Origin: Atribacterota bacterium | GTDB taxonomy: Bacteria; Atribacterota; Phoenicimicrobiia; Phoenicimicrobiales; Stramentimicrobiaceae | Assembly (NCBI GenBank): GCA_028696495.1 | Contig: JAQVGY010000001.1 | Coordinates: forward strand, 1 to 64,000 | DNA length: 64,000 bases | Reading direction: 5' to 3' | Part shown: in pieces, positions 34,428-44,677 of the stretch | Position numbering within the stretch: the stretch's first letter is position 1 | Layout of the letters: each line of letters opens with the position of its first letter | The notes under the pieces: model-generated | Told to the model about the DNA's origin: nothing | Seen by the model: only the letters and a program-made list of their open reading frames with translations | The model's database searches: none | Translations under genes and position numbers: made by a program

Positions 34428-37400
34428 TTAATTTTTATCAATATTTTCTTCTGGTTTGTCAATAATATTATTGTTTTGTTGCTCAATAATATTCTCTTCC
34501 TTACTCTCTTCCAGAGTTTCTCTCTCTAATTCTTCTTCATATTGAGAGGTTATTTCAACATCCCTGTATCTTGATAAACCAGTCCCAGCTGGTATCATGT
34601 TTCCAATAATTACGTTTTCTTTCAATCCAAACAGGTAATCAACTTTTCCTTTAATTGAAGCATTTGTTAAAACATGGGTAGTTCTTTGAAAAGAAGCCCC
34701 GGACAAAAAGCTTTCAGTCGACAAAGAGGCCTGGGTTATTCCCTGTATAATAGGCATTCCTACTGCAGGTAACTTTATCCTCTTCATAAAACCAATATTT
34801 TCCATTAGCAAAATAGATTCCTGTAGACTGTGCTCAGTTCTGTACATAATTTGCTCAATATTTTGTTGAAAGAATAAATTGGCATTATTCTTGGTGATTT
34901 TCTCACCAGCTGAAATTAGTATTTTACCAGTATTGTCATCAATAATATCTTGGGCAACTATCTTTCCAACAAGGTTATGGTAGATATAGTCCAGTGTTCT
35001 TCCTTCTAAAGAAAAGAAATGACCATCTTCTAAAGGAATATCACTAATCCCTGCTGAATATGCTTTTCTGATAATATTCTTACTTACCAGTTGCCCCATA
35101 TCAGCAATAACATTTCCCGTTTTAGAGTCTTTTAATTCCTCACCCAATTTTTTCCCTATTACATCATCTTTGGTGTAGCTTAATAGATTCTCCTTAATAT
35201 TAACCTCTTTTATATCACTCCAAACAACTATTTCTTTATTCTGGCTACCTAATATGCTTTCTATATCATTTTCATTTAAAATTGTATTGGCAGAAACTAT
35301 AATATTCTGTCCATCACGATCTTTGATATCTTGAGCAACCATCTTCCCAATTAATTTAGTTTTAATACCAGGATTAAAAATGCTAATCCTTGTAACACCA
35401 TTTTTTACCAATTCAAGAGCTGTTTCCCTTGTTATCTTACTTCCGATAAGTTTTTGCAAATCGAGTTTATCAGATTCACTTTCTTCATTACTTTTAATGG
35501 CTGTACTACCATTTGAGATATTATCGATAAGAATATGGTCTTTAATGCGTTCAACAAAATTAATCTCTCCTTGAACAATATTATCTAAATTGCCCTGCTC
35601 ATCAAGAATTTCAAAGCTTTGACATTCTAAATTCTCAATTTTTTTAATAATATTCTCATCAATAAGGGTATTTTCAGCAACGATATTTTCATTTTTATTG
35701 CCTGTTAAACAATTAACCAGGGTTTTATTTAAGAGTAACTCCCTATTTCTATTTCGAATTTCTTCATTTTCTTGGGCTACTTTCTTATTAGCCTGTTCAA
35801 AATCTGAAACATATACCAGCTCTCCAGAAAGCAAATCAGAGTCACGTGATGACCTTACATATATTTTATTTAGACGGGCAATCTGCCTTACAATCACCTC
35901 AATATGCTTATCATTGATGGTAACTCCCTGTGAACGATAAACTTCCTGAACTTGTTCCAGAAGGTATTTTTGAACAGCCTTAATACCCTGTATTCTTAAA
36001 ATATCGTTTGGATCAATGAATCCGGTAGTTAATTTTTGACCAGCACTAATTTCTTGTCCTTCTTCCACCACAATCCTTAAATCCTTAGGAATTGAATAGA
36101 CTTTATTTTTAGTTTCTTTATTCTTTCCAGATGTAACTTCTGCCTCGGGTTTAATAACAATATCTTTTCTAAATGTTTCAGGCTCATCTTTTATTTGGTC
36201 AACAAATCCGTTTATCTCACTTATAATAGCCTGTTTTTTTGGTTTTCTTACTTCAAATAGCTGTTCAACTCTTGGTAAACCTAAAGTAATATCTTCACCT
36301 GTGATTTTGATTCCACCGGTATGGAAAGTCCGCAATGTTAGCTGTGTTCCTGGTTCGCCAATAGATTGAGCAGCAATTGTTCCAACTGCTTCACCAATAG
36401 TCACCATTTTACCAGTTGCCAAATCTTTACCATAACATTTTACACAAATACCCTGTTTAGAGGCACAGGTTAGGGGTGAACGAATCATAACTTCTTTTAT
36501 GCCTGAATCAGCGATTTTTTTGGCTATTTTTTCATCAATTATTTCACCTTTAAGTATAATTGTTTCACCACTATCATTGTCTAAAATATCCTCCTGGGCT
36601 ACTCTTCCAACTATCCTTTCTTCTAACTTTTCAATGATATTACCATCTTCCTGAATATCAGAAACGATTACACCATCATTAGTCCCGCAATCTTCCTCGG
36701 TAATGATAACATCCTGTGCCACATCGATTAATCTTCTGGTCAGGTAACCTGATTTAGATGTTCTAAGGGCTGTATCTGCCAGGCCCTTTCTAGCTCCATG
36801 AGTTGAGATGAAATATTCTAGACAGGATAGCCCCTCTCTAAAATTAGAACGTATAGGAAACTCGATTATTTTTCCAGAAGGATCAGCCATTAAACCTCTC
36901 ATACCGGCTAATTGACCAATCTGTCTTCTGCTTCCACGAGCACCTGAGTCAGCCATCATATAAAGTGGGTTGAAGCTTCTAAGATGACTTAAAATAGCAG
37001 TTACAACTTTATCAGCTGCATCGGTCCAGGCATTAATAATTTTTTCTACTCTCTCTTCTTCCATAATTAAACCATAGTTGAATTGTTCCTTAATTTTAGC
37101 AACTTCAATTTCTGCTTCTTCTAATATTTTTTCTTTTTCAGATGGAATCTCTAAATCTATAATTCCAATAGTCACACCAGATTTAGTAGCAAAGTTAAAG
37201 CCCAATTCTTTTATATCATCCAGGCATTTTACAGTAATCTCCTGGCCGTACTGACGATAAAGGTAGGAGATAATCCTGGCTAATGCTTTCTTGGTGATGG
37301 TAAGGTCAACAAATTTCATATCTTCAGGCAAAACCTGGTTAAATATGACACGGCCAATTGTTGTTTCTTCAATATTATCTTTAATTCTTACTTTGATGGT

Positions 37401-39548
37401 AGCATGAACATCTACATACCCCTCTTCTTGTGCCCTAATAGCCTCTTCTGGATTGGCAAATATTTTGCCTTCTCCTTTTGTTCCCTTCACTTTCATGGTT
37501 AAATAATAACATCCCAGGATTATATCTTGAGATGGCAAAGCTATAGGGATGCCATTCGCAGGTGATAGAACATTGTTGGTGGCTAACATTAGCATTTCTG
37601 CCTCGGTCTGCGCCTCTGTAGACAAAGGAACATGTACTGCCATCTGGTCACCATCAAAATCAGCATTAAAAGCAGGGCAAGCTAAGGGGTGGAGCTGAAT
37701 GGCATTGCCTTCTACCAATACCGGTTTAAAAACCTGAATACCGAGCCGGTGTAATGTTGGAGCCCTGTTCAATAAAACAGGGCGGTCTTCAACAATTTCC
37801 TGTAATATATTCCATATTTCTGGAGATTCCTGTTCAATCAACTTTTTGGCAGTTTTAATATTGTGGGCTAATTTTCTTTTAACTAAATGGTGCATTACAA
37901 ATGGTTTAAATAATTCTAAAGCCATTTTTTTAGGAATTCCACATTGATCTAATTTTAATTTAGGTCCAACGACAATTACCGAACGACCAGAATAGTCAAC
38001 CCTCTTACCTAATAGATTCTGTCTGAATCTGCCTTTTTTCCCTTCTAATAAATCACTCAATGATTTAAGAGGACGATTGCCAGCTCCCAGTACTGCATGA
38101 CCCCTTCTTCCATTGTTAATTAAAGCATCAACTGCCTCTTGTAACATTCTTTTTTCATTTTTAATAATAATATCTGGCGCACTTAACTCTAATAATCTTT
38201 TTAACCGGTTATTTCGGTTAATAACTCTGCGATAAAGATCATTTAAATCAGAAGTTGCAAATCTACCCCCTTCCAACTGTACCATCGGCCTCAAATCTGG
38301 AGGGATTACCGGCAAAACATCCAAAATCATCCATTCTGGCTTCCCATGACTTTTTCTAAAGGCTTCGGTAATTTGCAACCTTTTTATCATTTTTTTAGCC
38401 TTTTGACCGGAGGAATGTTTTAGTTCTTCCCTCAACTCCATATTTAAAGAATCTAAATTAATATTTTTTAATAAATTTTTTATAGCTTCTGCACCAATTT
38501 CTGCTCTAAAATCTGAATCATAATGAGAATATAGTCTTTTTTCTAACTCTAAAATTATATCTCCAACTTTATGGCTTGTTTCACCTGGATTAATTATCAC
38601 ATAACAAGATTCTTCAATTGTTTGCTTTGCCATAGAAGTCCTCTTTGGCAATCCTGGTTCCTGTTCTGCCAAAAGTGTCAATTTACTCTCAGATATTAAT
38701 CCATCTATTTCTATAATCTTATAAGTATTAGCACTATCCTGTTCCGAGCTTTCGTCTAAATGGATAATCTCAGGTATTTCCTCTTCTTTTTCTTCTTTAA
38801 TCTCATCAGGTTCTAAATCTTCAATTCCTTCTTCTAAATCATTTTCATCATCTAAAATAACACTGGGTTCGTAGGGTAGATTCAATTCAACGGTAAAAAA
38901 TAGTTTTCCAAATGTTCCCTGTAACTCCTCCAGCCTCTCAGCAGTGATGATTTCCCCAACTTTATGAGGAAATATCTTTAATTGATTAACCCTATATAGC
39001 AACTCAGCATCAAAATTAGAATTATAAGTTTTATGTATTCTAAATTCGGTTTCTGTAATAATTTTACTTTCGAAATAATCACCGAAAGAATCGTTTTCTG
39101 TACTATCACCTATCTCTTTAATCTCATATAACTGTTCCCGTCTTCTATCTGGTGCGAAGTAAAGAATTTTTTCTAAATTCCTTGGAGAAATATTTAATAA
39201 TAAAGAAAGTGGACTGGGAATACCCTTAAAATACCAGACATGAGAAACCGGGCAGGCTAACTCAATATGTCCCATCCTCTCACGCCGCGTTATTGATTTT
39301 GTAACTTCAACTCCACAGCGATCACAGATAACACCTTTATATCTGATTCTCTTATATTTACCACAACTACATTCCCAGTCTTTGACCGGCCCAAAAATCC
39401 TTTCACAAAATAACCCATCTTTTTCAGGCTTAAGGGTTCTGTAATTAATGGTTTCTGGTTTTTTAACTTCTCCATATGACCATTTGCGAATATCTTCTGG
39501 TGAAGCTAATCCTATTGCAATAGCATTAATTTTTTCAGAAATTTCCAA
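34428..39548 (-). CDS. rpoC: RNA polymerase beta' subunit, with large insertions
   Basis: Beta' carries the catalytic site of RNA polymerase. The metal loop NADFDGDQM is at 628-636, and zinc ligands are Cys60/62/75/78 and Cys954/1028/1035/1038. At 1706 residues it is far longer than the roughly 1200 of Bacillus. An acidic insert lies near 233-260. A segment of about 330 residues, around 1255-1590, separates the 'QANKKV' and 'LPAVGMPIIQGITQASL' parts that nearly adjoin in Bacillus. That insert contains repeats resembling residues 979-1028. The start is TTG with GGGGAGG upstream. It follows rpoB by 154 bases. Confidence 0.98.
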   Translation of the reverse strand: MEISEKINAIAIGLASPEDIRKWSYGEVKKPETINYRTLKPEKDGLFCERIFGPVKDWECSCGKYKRIRYKGVICDRCGVEVTKSITRRERMGHIELACPVSHVWYFKGIPSPLSLLLNISPRNLEKILYFAPDRRREQLYEIKEIGDSTENDSFGDYFESKIITETEFRIHKTYNSNFDAELLYRVNQLKIFPHKVGEIITAERLEELQGTFGKLFFTVELNLPYEPSVILDDENDLEEGIEDLEPDEIKEEKEEEIPEIIHLDESSEQDSANTYKIIEIDGLISESKLTLLAEQEPGLPKRTSMAKQTIEESCYVIINPGETSHKVGDIILELEKRLYSHYDSDFRAEIGAEAIKNLLKNINLDSLNMELREELKHSSGQKAKKMIKRLQITEAFRKSHGKPEWMILDVLPVIPPDLRPMVQLEGGRFATSDLNDLYRRVINRNNRLKRLLELSAPDIIIKNEKRMLQEAVDALINNGRRGHAVLGAGNRPLKSLSDLLEGKKGRFRQNLLGKRVDYSGRSVIVVGPKLKLDQCGIPKKMALELFKPFVMHHLVKRKLAHNIKTAKKLIEQESPEIWNILQEIVEDRPVLLNRAPTLHRLGIQVFKPVLVEGNAIQLHPLACPAFNADFDGDQMAVHVPLSTEAQTEAEMLMLATNNVLSPANGIPIALPSQDIILGCYYLTMKVKGTKGEGKIFANPEEAIRAQEEGYVDVHATIKVRIKDNIEETTIGRVIFNQVLPEDMKFVDLTITKKALARIISYLYRQYGQEITVKCLDDIKELGFNFATKSGVTIGIIDLEIPSEKEKILEEAEIEVAKIKEQFNYGLIMEEERVEKIINAWTDAADKVVTAILSHLRSFNPLYMMADSGARGSRRQIGQLAGMRGLMADPSGKIIEFPIRSNFREGLSCLEYFISTHGARKGLADTALRTSKSGYLTRRLIDVAQDVIITEEDCGTNDGVIVSDIQEDGNIIEKLEERIVGRVAQEDILDNDSGETIILKGEIIDEKIAKKIADSGIKEVMIRSPLTCASKQGICVKCYGKDLATGKMVTIGEAVGTIAAQSIGEPGTQLTLRTFHTGGIKITGEDITLGLPRVEQLFEVRKPKKQAIISEINGFVDQIKDEPETFRKDIVIKPEAEVTSGKNKETKNKVYSIPKDLRIVVEEGQEISAGQKLTTGFIDPNDILRIQGIKAVQKYLLEQVQEVYRSQGVTINDKHIEVIVRQIARLNKIYVRSSRDSDLLSGELVYVSDFEQANKKVAQENEEIRNRNRELLLNKTLVNCLTGNKNENIVAENTLIDENIIKKIENLECQSFEILDEQGNLDNIVQGEINFVERIKDHILIDNISNGSTAIKSNEESESDKLDLQKLIGSKITRETALELVKNGVTRISIFNPGIKTKLIGKMVAQDIKDRDGQNIIVSANTILNENDIESILGSQNKEIVVWSDIKEVNIKENLLSYTKDDVIGKKLGEELKDSKTGNVIADMGQLVSKNIIRKAYSAGISDIPLEDGHFFSLEGRTLDYIYHNLVGKIVAQDIIDDNTGKILISAGEKITKNNANLFFQQNIEQIMYRTEHSLQESILLMENIGFMKRIKLPAVGMPIIQGITQASLSTESFLSGASFQRTTHVLTNASIKGKVDYLFGLKENVIIGNMIPAGTGLSRYRDVEITSQYEEELERETLEESKEENIIEQQNNNIIDKPEENIDKN

Positions 39549-39702
39549 CCGAATTACCTCCCCGTTTTTAATAGCTATTAGAACTTTTTAGTTTAAATTT
39601 TAATAATATTCTTTTATTATTTTTAGCCAATTTGCCTTATAAGGTTTTATTATTAATCGGCATCATGGCAATAATTTAAATTTATCTATCTCTGGATACG
39701 TA

Positions 39703-42700
39703 CTATATAAAGTCTAAGTCCGGCCTCTCTTTTGTATCCAGGTCTTCTTTGATTTCAATTTCCTTGCCCTCATGGTCCAATACTTTAATATTCAAACAAA
39801 GACTTCTCAATTCTCGTATCAAAACCTTAAATGATTCTGGAATTCCAGGCACAGGAATGTTTTCCCCTTTAACGATAGATTCATATGTTTTAATTCTTCC
39901 GGTGACATCATCTGATTTAACGGTAAGTATCTCTTGTAAATTATAGGCAGCTCCATATCCCTCTAAAGCCCACACTTCCATCTCTCCAAACCTTTGACCA
40001 CCAAACTGTGCTTTACCACCCAATGGCTGTTGGGTAACTAAAGAGTAAGGCCCCGTAGAACGAGCATGTATCTTATCATCTACCAGGTGAACCAATTTTA
40101 ATATATAACTATAACCGATGGTAACCTTCTGATCAAAAGGTAGACCAGTTCTACCATCATATAAAACACTTTTTCCATCATTTGGCAGACCAGCTTCAAT
40201 TAAAGTCCTTTCAATATCTTCTTCAGTAACACCGTTAAATACCGGGGTAACAATGTTAAGACCAAGGGTTTTTGCTACCCATCCTAAATGTACTTCTAAT
40301 ATCTGCCCTACATTCATCCTGGAAGGAACCCCAAGTGGGTTTAAAACAATATCCACCGGTGTACCATCAGGTAAAAAGGGCATATCATTTATTGGTAATA
40401 TCTTTGCAATTACACCCTTATTTCCATGTCTGCCTGATATCTTATCACCTTCAGATATCTTTCGCTTTTGGGCAATAAATACCTTAACCATTTTATTCAC
40501 TCCGGGAGGTATTTCATCACCATTTTCTCTTGAAAAAAGTTTTACATCAATGACTTTTCCTCGGTCACCATGGGGAACCCTGAGTGAAGTATCCCTTACT
40601 TCCCTAGCTTTTTCACCGAAGATTGCTCTGAGCAATCTCTCCTCAGGACCTAATTCTGTCTCCCCTTTGGGAGTTACTTTACCCACTAAGATATCACCTG
40701 ATTCCACCTCTGTTCCAATACGAATAATTCCATCTTCATCTAAATTAGCCAGACTGCTTTCCCCAATATTAGGTATATCAGCAGTTATTTCTTCTGGACC
40801 TAATTTTGTATCACGGGCATCATATTCGTGTTCACTTATATGGATAGAGGTGAAAGTATCATCCTGAACCAATCTTTCACTTATTACTATAGCGTCTTCA
40901 AAGTTATATCCTTCCCAGGCCATATACGCCACCAAAACATTTCGCCCTAATGATAAGAATCCCTGATCTGTATTGGGACCATCAGCAATGGGAGTATCAA
41001 CAGTAACTCTTTGTCCTTCCTCAACTATGGGTCTCTGATTAATACAGGTTCCCTGATTAGAACGATGAAACTTTTTTAGATAATACTCATTTGTAACACC
41101 CTGATTATTTTTTATTACAATACGATTTGCATCAACTCTTTCCACAATACCATCTGTTTCAGCCAAAACAATTGTACCTGAATCATGAGCAACCTTTTTT
41201 TCCATCCCGGTCATTACCAGAGGCATTTCCGTTTTTACTACAGGAACTGCCTGTCTTTGCATATTGGTTCCCATTAACGCCCTATTAGCATCATCATGAT
41301 CTAAGAAAGGAATTAAACTAGCAGAAATGCTGGTCATCTGATTTGGGGCGACATCTATAAAATCAACTTCAGAAGGAGGAACAGTCATATAAACATCTCT
41401 ATATCTACACGGAACATCTTCCTGAATGATTTTGTTATTCTTATCAGTCTTAATATTGATCTGGGCAATTCTATATTGATCTTCCTCATCTGCGGTAAGA
41501 TAGATAATCTTATCAGTAATATGCCCATTCTCTACTTTCCTATATGGTGTTTCAATAAAACCATAATCATTTATTCTGGCATAAATACTTAATGAACCGA
41601 TTAAACCAATATTAGGACCTTCTGGTGTCTCAATAGGGCAAACCCTTCCATAATGGCTGTAATGAACATCACGTACTTCAAATCCAGCTCTTTCCCTGGT
41701 TAATCCACCAGGACCAAGTGCAGATAGTCTCCTTTTATGAGTAATCTCAGAAAGAGGATTTGTCTGATCCATAAATTGTGATAATTGACTGCTGCCATAG
41801 AATTGCCTTATAGAAGCAACCACAGGTCTGATATTAATCAAAGCTTGTGGAGTCAGGGTAGTAAGATCTGGCTGAATGGTCATTCTCTCTTTAATTACTC
41901 TTTCCATTCTCACCAACCCAATGTAGAATTGATCTAACAATAATTCTCCAATTGTCTTTACTCTTCTATTTCCTAAATGATCAATATCATCAATATGACC
42001 AACCCCATAATAAAGGTTGACCAAATATCTTATAGAGGCTACTAAATCGTCTTTTGTTAATGCATTTCCCTTTTTGACAACCACCGTTGGCTGAATTTGA
42101 CCAATTTTATTAATTAGCTCTAAATCCAGCACCTGACCGTTCTGAGCGACTAACTCGCCAGTCTGGTTATCAATAATATCTTCAACTAAAGAAAGGCCAA
42201 TATTATTTTCATTGATACTTCCTTCTTCTGTATCAAATAAGCTGACAGTAGTCTGCTCTTTTTCGTTATAAACCGAAATTTCTTCATCGTTATTATTATA
42301 AACAAAGACCCTATCAACACTGGAATTATTAATCAATTCAGCAATTTTCTTAATAATATGTGTATCTTTTTTTACCAGTTGTTTGCCAGTAACCGGGTCA
42401 TAAATAGTATTTGCAGTTGTTCTATCCAAAATCCTATTTTGAATATTAAGCTTTTGATTTACTTTATATCTTCCAACATCTGCAAGGTCATATCTTTTTG
42501 GATCAAATAACAATCTATCGAGTAATTGCCTTGTATTTCTTTCTGTAGGCGGTTCGCTTGGCCTTAGCCTTCTAAATATCTCTATCAGGGCTTCTCTCTT
42601 ATTAGTGGTATTATCTTTTATTAATGTCTCCTGAATAACTTCACTACCATCGAATAAATCGATAATTTCTTCGTTGCTTTCATAGCCAAGAGCTCTTAAC

Positions 42701-43296
42701 AGAGTAGTGGCAGGAATTTTTCTTTTCTTATCGATTCTGACATAAATCATATCATTAGTATCAAACCCAAATTCTAACCAGGAACCTCTGTTGGGAATAA
42801 TTCTAAAATTGTAAAGCGACTTGTTTTCGCTGTATTCTTCAATACCATAATAGATACCTGGAGAACGTATAAGTTGATTAACAACAACTCTTTCCGCCCC
42901 ATTAATTGTAAAGCTTCCGCTTTCGGTCATCAGGGGTAGTTCTCCCATAAAAACATCCTGTTCTTTTATTTCCCCGGTTTTTTTATTCAGTAAACTAATC
43001 CTTACTTCCAATGGTGCAGAATAAGTACAACCCCTTTCCCAGCACTCAAATGGGGAATATTTTGGTTCTTTGATAGAATAACTAATGTAATCAAGAACGA
43101 GATTTCCTGTAAAATCCTGAATAGGAAAGACATCTTTAAACACTTTATGTAATCCAATATCCTTTCTCTCTTCAGGCGGTATATCCTTTTGTAAAAATTT
43201 TTGAAATGACTGTTTCTGAACATCTAGAAAGTCGGGAGGTTCTATATAGTGTTTTATTTTAGAATAATCAACTATATTTAATTTTCTATTCTGCAC
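39703..43296 (-). CDS. rpoB: RNA polymerase beta subunit
   Basis: Beta forms the second half of the active-site cleft and the rifampicin pocket. I start at the GTG ending at 43296 (1197 residues), because the frame open further upstream to 43377 runs through the rpoB promoter. The rifampicin region reads SQLSQFMDQTNPLSE then THKRRLSALGPGG, with the Asp, His and Ser of sensitive enzymes. A Firmicutes-like lobe region with DPVTGKQLV and DNQTGELVAQNG is present. It precedes rpoC and has its own promoter. Confidence 0.98.
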   Translation of the reverse strand: MQNRKLNIVDYSKIKHYIEPPDFLDVQKQSFQKFLQKDIPPEERKDIGLHKVFKDVFPIQDFTGNLVLDYISYSIKEPKYSPFECWERGCTYSAPLEVRISLLNKKTGEIKEQDVFMGELPLMTESGSFTINGAERVVVNQLIRSPGIYYGIEEYSENKSLYNFRIIPNRGSWLEFGFDTNDMIYVRIDKKRKIPATTLLRALGYESNEEIIDLFDGSEVIQETLIKDNTTNKREALIEIFRRLRPSEPPTERNTRQLLDRLLFDPKRYDLADVGRYKVNQKLNIQNRILDRTTANTIYDPVTGKQLVKKDTHIIKKIAELINNSSVDRVFVYNNNDEEISVYNEKEQTTVSLFDTEEGSINENNIGLSLVEDIIDNQTGELVAQNGQVLDLELINKIGQIQPTVVVKKGNALTKDDLVASIRYLVNLYYGVGHIDDIDHLGNRRVKTIGELLLDQFYIGLVRMERVIKERMTIQPDLTTLTPQALINIRPVVASIRQFYGSSQLSQFMDQTNPLSEITHKRRLSALGPGGLTRERAGFEVRDVHYSHYGRVCPIETPEGPNIGLIGSLSIYARINDYGFIETPYRKVENGHITDKIIYLTADEEDQYRIAQINIKTDKNNKIIQEDVPCRYRDVYMTVPPSEVDFIDVAPNQMTSISASLIPFLDHDDANRALMGTNMQRQAVPVVKTEMPLVMTGMEKKVAHDSGTIVLAETDGIVERVDANRIVIKNNQGVTNEYYLKKFHRSNQGTCINQRPIVEEGQRVTVDTPIADGPNTDQGFLSLGRNVLVAYMAWEGYNFEDAIVISERLVQDDTFTSIHISEHEYDARDTKLGPEEITADIPNIGESSLANLDEDGIIRIGTEVESGDILVGKVTPKGETELGPEERLLRAIFGEKAREVRDTSLRVPHGDRGKVIDVKLFSRENGDEIPPGVNKMVKVFIAQKRKISEGDKISGRHGNKGVIAKILPINDMPFLPDGTPVDIVLNPLGVPSRMNVGQILEVHLGWVAKTLGLNIVTPVFNGVTEEDIERTLIEAGLPNDGKSVLYDGRTGLPFDQKVTIGYSYILKLVHLVDDKIHARSTGPYSLVTQQPLGGKAQFGGQRFGEMEVWALEGYGAAYNLQEILTVKSDDVTGRIKTYESIVKGENIPVPGIPESFKVLIRELRSLCLNIKVLDHEGKEIEIKEDLDTKERPDLDFI

Positions 43297-43336
43297 TTTT
43301 AACACCAACCTTTTTTGAAGATTTATGCAAATTAAT

Positions 43337-43365
43337 ATAATATCATTAAAACCGTAAAAAGTCAA
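43337..43365 (-). promoter_or_regulatory. rpoBC promoter
   Basis: TTGACT (43360-43365) and TATTAT (43337-43342) are 17 bases apart on the minus strand, each one mismatch from consensus. The -35 box shares bases with the downstream arm of the rplL terminator hairpin. Transcription would start near 43330, about 34 bases before the GTG start. Confidence 0.82.
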
Positions 43366-43403
43366 GAAGATACCCACTTATATTAGAAAATAGGTATCTT
43401 CTT
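43355..43403 (-). terminator. terminator between rplL and rpoB
   Basis: AAGAAGATACC and GGTATCTTCTT (43364-43374 with 43393-43403) form an 11-bp stem, followed on the minus strand by GACTTTTT. It separates the rplJ-rplL transcript from rpoBC. The few non-T bases after the stem suggest incomplete termination, and the end of the hairpin overlaps the rpoB -35 box. Confidence 0.78.
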
Positions 43404-43513
43404 TTTATTATTAATTTAGCTATATTTTATTTACTAGATTAAAAGACAAAAATTTAAATTAATTAACATTATTATACTAATAAATAGGTCTGCATTCTGA
43501 AATTAAATATTAC

Positions 43514-44035
43514 CTATTTAATCTCAACAGTTGCACCAACTGCTTCTAATTTTTCTTTTAATTCCTCGGCTTCTTTCTTTTCGACTTTTTCTTTAACTGC
43601 TTTTGGTGCACCTTCAACCAGGTCTTTTGATTCTTTTAAACCTAAGCCGGTTGCGGCTCTAACTTCTTTGATTACCTTAATCTTATTTGCTCCTATTTCT
43701 TTCAATATTACATCAAATTCAGTCTTCTCTTCTTCCTGAGCAGCTGATGCTGCGCCCTGGGCAGGAGCGGCAGTTTGAGCCATCATCGGAGCTGCAGCGG
43801 TCACTCCAAATTTATCTTCTAAAGCTTTAACTAAATCTGCTAATTCTAATACTGTTAATTTTTCAATATTAGCAATAATTTCATTTACTACACTAACATT
43901 ACTATCTGTATCTTTAGACACTTTTACCTCTTTTTTATCAAGAATCTCTTCTTTTGATTCTATTTTTTTTGGTTTTTCTATATCTTCTTTTTCTTTAACT
44001 ACATCTTTTTTTGTTTTTTCTTTTTCAGCCAACAT
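43514..44035 (-). CDS. rplL: 50S ribosomal protein L7/L12 with a charged N-terminal extension
   Basis: L7/L12 forms the mobile stalk that recruits translation factors. The usual N-terminal dimer domain (IEKLTVLELADLVKALEDKF) begins only near residue 49, followed by an Ala/Gln-rich hinge and the C-terminal domain FDVILKEIGANKIKVIKEVR. The first 48 residues are a Lys/Glu/Asp-rich extension not found in ordinary L7/L12 of about 120-130 residues. I find no ATG, GTG or TTG in frame near residue 49, and GGGG sits six bases before the chosen ATG, so the extension looks real. A GTG two codons upstream is also possible. Confidence 0.95.
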   Translation of the reverse strand: MLAEKEKTKKDVVKEKEDIEKPKKIESKEEILDKKEVKVSKDTDSNVSVVNEIIANIEKLTVLELADLVKALEDKFGVTAAAPMMAQTAAPAQGAASAAQEEEKTEFDVILKEIGANKIKVIKEVRAATGLGLKESKDLVEGAPKAVKEKVEKKEAEELKEKLEAVGATVEIK

Positions 44036-44093
44036 TTTCACCCCCTTCCCTGAATCTATATTTCAAATATTTTTCAATGTCTCTATTATACAT

Positions 44094-44624
44094 TTATTCC
44101 TTTGATTTACTTTTATGAATCTGATCCAATACATTAACTAATGCTAACAAGGATGATTTTAGAGTATAAACAGTCAAGCTAATAGGACTTTTTAGATTAC
44201 CTAATATCCTGGCAAGCAATTCTTCTTTATCAGGTAAGGAAGCAATTCTATCCAACTGTTCCTCTAAATAGATCTTCCCTTCCAGCAATGCTATTATCAA
44301 TCTTAATTGATCTTTATTATCTATTGAATATTTCCGCAGCATTTTTACTGGCAGTAAAGTTTCTTCCTGAGCAAAGGCTACAGCAGTACTTCCAGAAAGG
44401 GAGCTGGTTAAACCATCTAACCCAACTTCTTTAGCTGCAATTTTAAATAGGGTATTCTTATATATTTTAAACTTAATATCTTTTTCTCTTAAACTATCCC
44501 TGAGCTCAGTCATACTCTGAACATTGATACCATAATAATTTGATAAAACTACACTTGGCGATCTTTTCAATTCTTCTTTTAATTCTTGAACAATTGATTC
44601 CTTTTTTTCTCTGGATAGTGCCAA
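44094..44624 (-). CDS. rplJ: 50S ribosomal protein L10
   Basis: L10 anchors L7/L12 dimers to 23S rRNA at the stalk base. The 176-residue protein shows SPSVVLSNYYGINVQSMTELR near the N terminus, and FKIYKNTLFKIAAKEVG; its C-terminal helix would hold the L12 dimers. The start is TTG with AAGGAGGAAATTAA upstream. A leader of more than 200 bases with a terminator-like hairpin precedes it, consistent with L10-controlled attenuation. Confidence 0.97.
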   Translation of the reverse strand: MALSREKKESIVQELKEELKRSPSVVLSNYYGINVQSMTELRDSLREKDIKFKIYKNTLFKIAAKEVGLDGLTSSLSGSTAVAFAQEETLLPVKMLRKYSIDNKDQLRLIIALLEGKIYLEEQLDRIASLPDKEELLARILGNLKSPISLTVYTLKSSLLALVNVLDQIHKSKSKE

Positions 44625-44677
44625 TTAATTTCCTCCTTTCAATATAATTATTGCATACTATTTTGTTTGTGCTATAA

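Noticed and set aside
43297..43377. Longer rpoB starting at 43377
   Set aside because: The added codons contain the rpoB promoter boxes and the predicted start site, so they cannot be in the main transcript.
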